From: Nitrospinaceae bacterium
GTDB lineage: Bacteria > Nitrospinota > Nitrospinia > Nitrospinales > VA-1
DNA: 6,613 nt
Assembly (NCBI GenBank): GCA_012961055.1
Contig: DUAA01000283.1
Location: 3,413 to 10,025, forward strand
Direction: 5' to 3'
Part shown: in pieces, positions 5,400 to 6,613 of the stretch
Layout of the letters: every line of letters starts with the position of its first letter
Numbering within the stretch: the first letter of the stretch is position 1
Program-made: the position numbers and the translations under genes
The notes under the pieces: generated by a model
The model's input: the letters and a program-made list of their open reading frames with translations, nothing else
The model's database searches: none
Told to the model about the DNA's origin: nothing

Positions 5400-6587
5400 G
5401 TGGGAATGGGGTTTTCGGAAGATGCCGAACGAGCTGGTATAACCGTGTAAAAAGGTTGCATTTCCCACGGGTCCAATTTCCCCATTGCAGAAAAAACCTC
5501 CCAGTGGAATATTTCCCAGTTTACCGCGGAACATATTGGTGTCGTGATTCGCTTCACCATAAAGATATTGGCCCCGTCCCAAACAGGAAAATAGTAGCGC
5601 CCCTTGGGCATTTTCAGCGTTTCCCTGACTCAGGTAACGGGTCAACATGACCTCGAGATCTTCTGCCGACATATTTTTATCACGCAGATGAAACTGCACC
5701 AATTGCCCATTTCTTAAAAGAGCACCTATAGACAGCCCCCCACTTTCGCGGTCTATCCCCATTAAATTGCGAATAAGAAAATCTCCCTGTTTCGGATTGT
5801 CCTTCATAGGATCCATCTCAATTCCCAGAAACAACGAAGTTTGAAGTAGTTTTTTATCAGAGTCTGACAATATTTCGTTGAGATCATGGAGTATCTCCAG
5901 CGGGGGCTTACCGTCTAGCTCCTGCAACAGAGTTTGGTCGCATTTGGTGATTTGCATGGGCTCACCAATAGGACGGCATCCCTGTGCAACTATAGTGTCA
6001 ACTTCGATATCGCCGCTCAATGCAATGCCCACCAGTCCGGTTTTATAAATTTTATCTTCGAGATACATGGCATTCCCTCCAGGTGCCTGGGCACCGCTGG
6101 CGAGTCCGCCTACTTTTTTACTGTTGGGATAGGCAAAATCCATCCCGGCCAAGAACTCTTCGGCTTGGAACGAAAAAGGGTCCGCCAAAAAAACAAAATG
6201 AGGGTTTTCTTTAACATCCACCCCAAACCAGTCTCTCCAGACAGAGGGTGCGGTATCTTGGTCCGGCAGGTCTGTGGTTTCGAATTGTAGGGGCTGAATT
6301 TTCACACCGGGCAATTCTGCACAGGTGATACTGAGCGCCGCTTGTTGTTCCGCCTCTTCGCCATCGCCAATGATCCCTCCTCCAGAACAACCAAAGAGCA
6401 GACCCGGTTTGATATACCTACTGATTAATTCAGGAACTTTGTCATAAAATTCTTTGAACTGTTGCGAAACAAAGACGATAGTCAAATCGGCATTGTCCTT
6501 ACCAAGTTGACGGATAACAGATTCAGCAGCTTCTTGTATGGCACTATCAATATCTGTTTGCCGAGACAGGGAAGAAACCCATTTCAT
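5397..6587 (-). CDS. FIST domain sensory protein (FIST_N plus FIST_C)
   Basis: The product has 396 residues, no signal peptide and no membrane segment, so it is a soluble cytoplasmic protein. The N-terminal FIST_N domain spans about 30-215 and includes the glycine-rich GCSGGGIIGDGEE (66-78) and FLADPFSF (133-140). FIST_C spans about 220-375, with FSCLGRGQYLYG (333-344) and GGFFCNGEIGPVG (363-375), ending in HGYTSSFGIFR, the usual family C-terminus. FIST domains are thought to bind small ligands such as amino acids and often sit in signalling proteins. Here the domain stands alone with no kinase, GGDEF or methyl-accepting module, so its output partner is not visible. The start is well supported by AAGGAG seven bases before the ATG. 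The neighbour downstream is the MBL hydrolase; whether ligand and enzyme are linked is unknown. Confidence 0.94.
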   Translation of the reverse strand: MKWVSSLSRQTDIDSAIQEAAESVIRQLGKDNADLTIVFVSQQFKEFYDKVPELISRYIKPGLLFGCSGGGIIGDGEEAEQQAALSITCAELPGVKIQPLQFETTDLPDQDTAPSVWRDWFGVDVKENPHFVFLADPFSFQAEEFLAGMDFAYPNSKKVGGLASGAQAPGGNAMYLEDKIYKTGLVGIALSGDIEVDTIVAQGCRPIGEPMQITKCDQTLLQELDGKPPLEILHDLNEILSDSDKKLLQTSLFLGIEMDPMKDNPKQGDFLIRNLMGIDRESGGLSIGALLRNGQLVQFHLRDKNMSAEDLEVMLTRYLSQGNAENAQGALLFSCLGRGQYLYGEANHDTNMFRGKLGNIPLGGFFCNGEIGPVGNATFLHGYTSSFGIFRKPHSH

Positions 6588-6593
6588 AAAAAC

Positions 6594-6599
6594 ACTCCT
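6594..6599 (-). promoter_or_regulatory. Strong ribosome binding site of the FIST gene
   Basis: AAGGAG on the - strand, seven bases before the ATG at 6587, is the best Shine-Dalgarno match in the window and fixes the start. The promoter must lie at or beyond the right window edge. Confidence 0.7.
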
Positions 6600-6613
6600 T
6601 TTTTATAGATCTT

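Noticed and set aside
6602..6607. TATAAA upstream of the FIST gene as a -10 element.
   Set aside because: It would start transcription within or next to the Shine-Dalgarno, and the -35 region is outside the window.

Overview
The window (6613 bp, moderate GC by eye) looks like a chromosomal stretch of a Gram-negative, respiratory bacterium. Two exported proteins carry CXXCH haem-c motifs, one cytochrome has an ethylbenzene-dehydrogenase-type (EB_dh, NxrC/DdhC-like) haem domain, and the left edge holds the 3' end of a complex I gene. This mix would fit a nitrite-oxidiser-like lineage such as Nitrospinota, but that placement is a guess from family resemblance. No mobile element, tRNA, rRNA or CRISPR array was recognised.

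Layout. (1) 1-284, + strand: C-terminal part of NuoB, followed by a stem-loop with a T-rich tail and then a convergent gene, so no nuoC follows it directly. (2) 3938-360, - strand: three consecutive genes for exported proteins. They are a DUF1566/Lcl-domain protein with a good promoter, a 570-residue cytochrome (Met/His-rich N-terminus, two cytochrome c domains, EB_dh-like domain), and a 425-residue protein with one CGECH haem site and an HEXXH zincin-like motif. The last two overlap by one base (TGATG), and a striking inverted-repeat leader precedes the cytochrome gene. (3) 4111-4263, + strand: a 50-residue single-span membrane protein, divergent from the DUF1566 gene. (4) 6587-4421, - strand: a FIST-domain protein and a metallo-beta-lactamase-fold hydrolase of the RNase Z/arylsulfatase-like group.

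How the genes may work together. The cytochrome and the haem/HEXXH protein are probably translated together and both act outside the cytoplasmic membrane, most likely in periplasmic electron transfer and its maintenance. The FIST protein is probably a small-ligand sensory module, and the MBL protein a cytoplasmic hydrolase. Nothing ties these last two to the cytochrome cluster except proximity.

The least expected observations are: a ~42-bp sequence present twice, just after the stop codons of the FIST and MBL genes, in the same orientation and about 76% identical; a possible switch-like leader ahead of the cytochrome gene; and a haem-c protein that also carries HEXXH.
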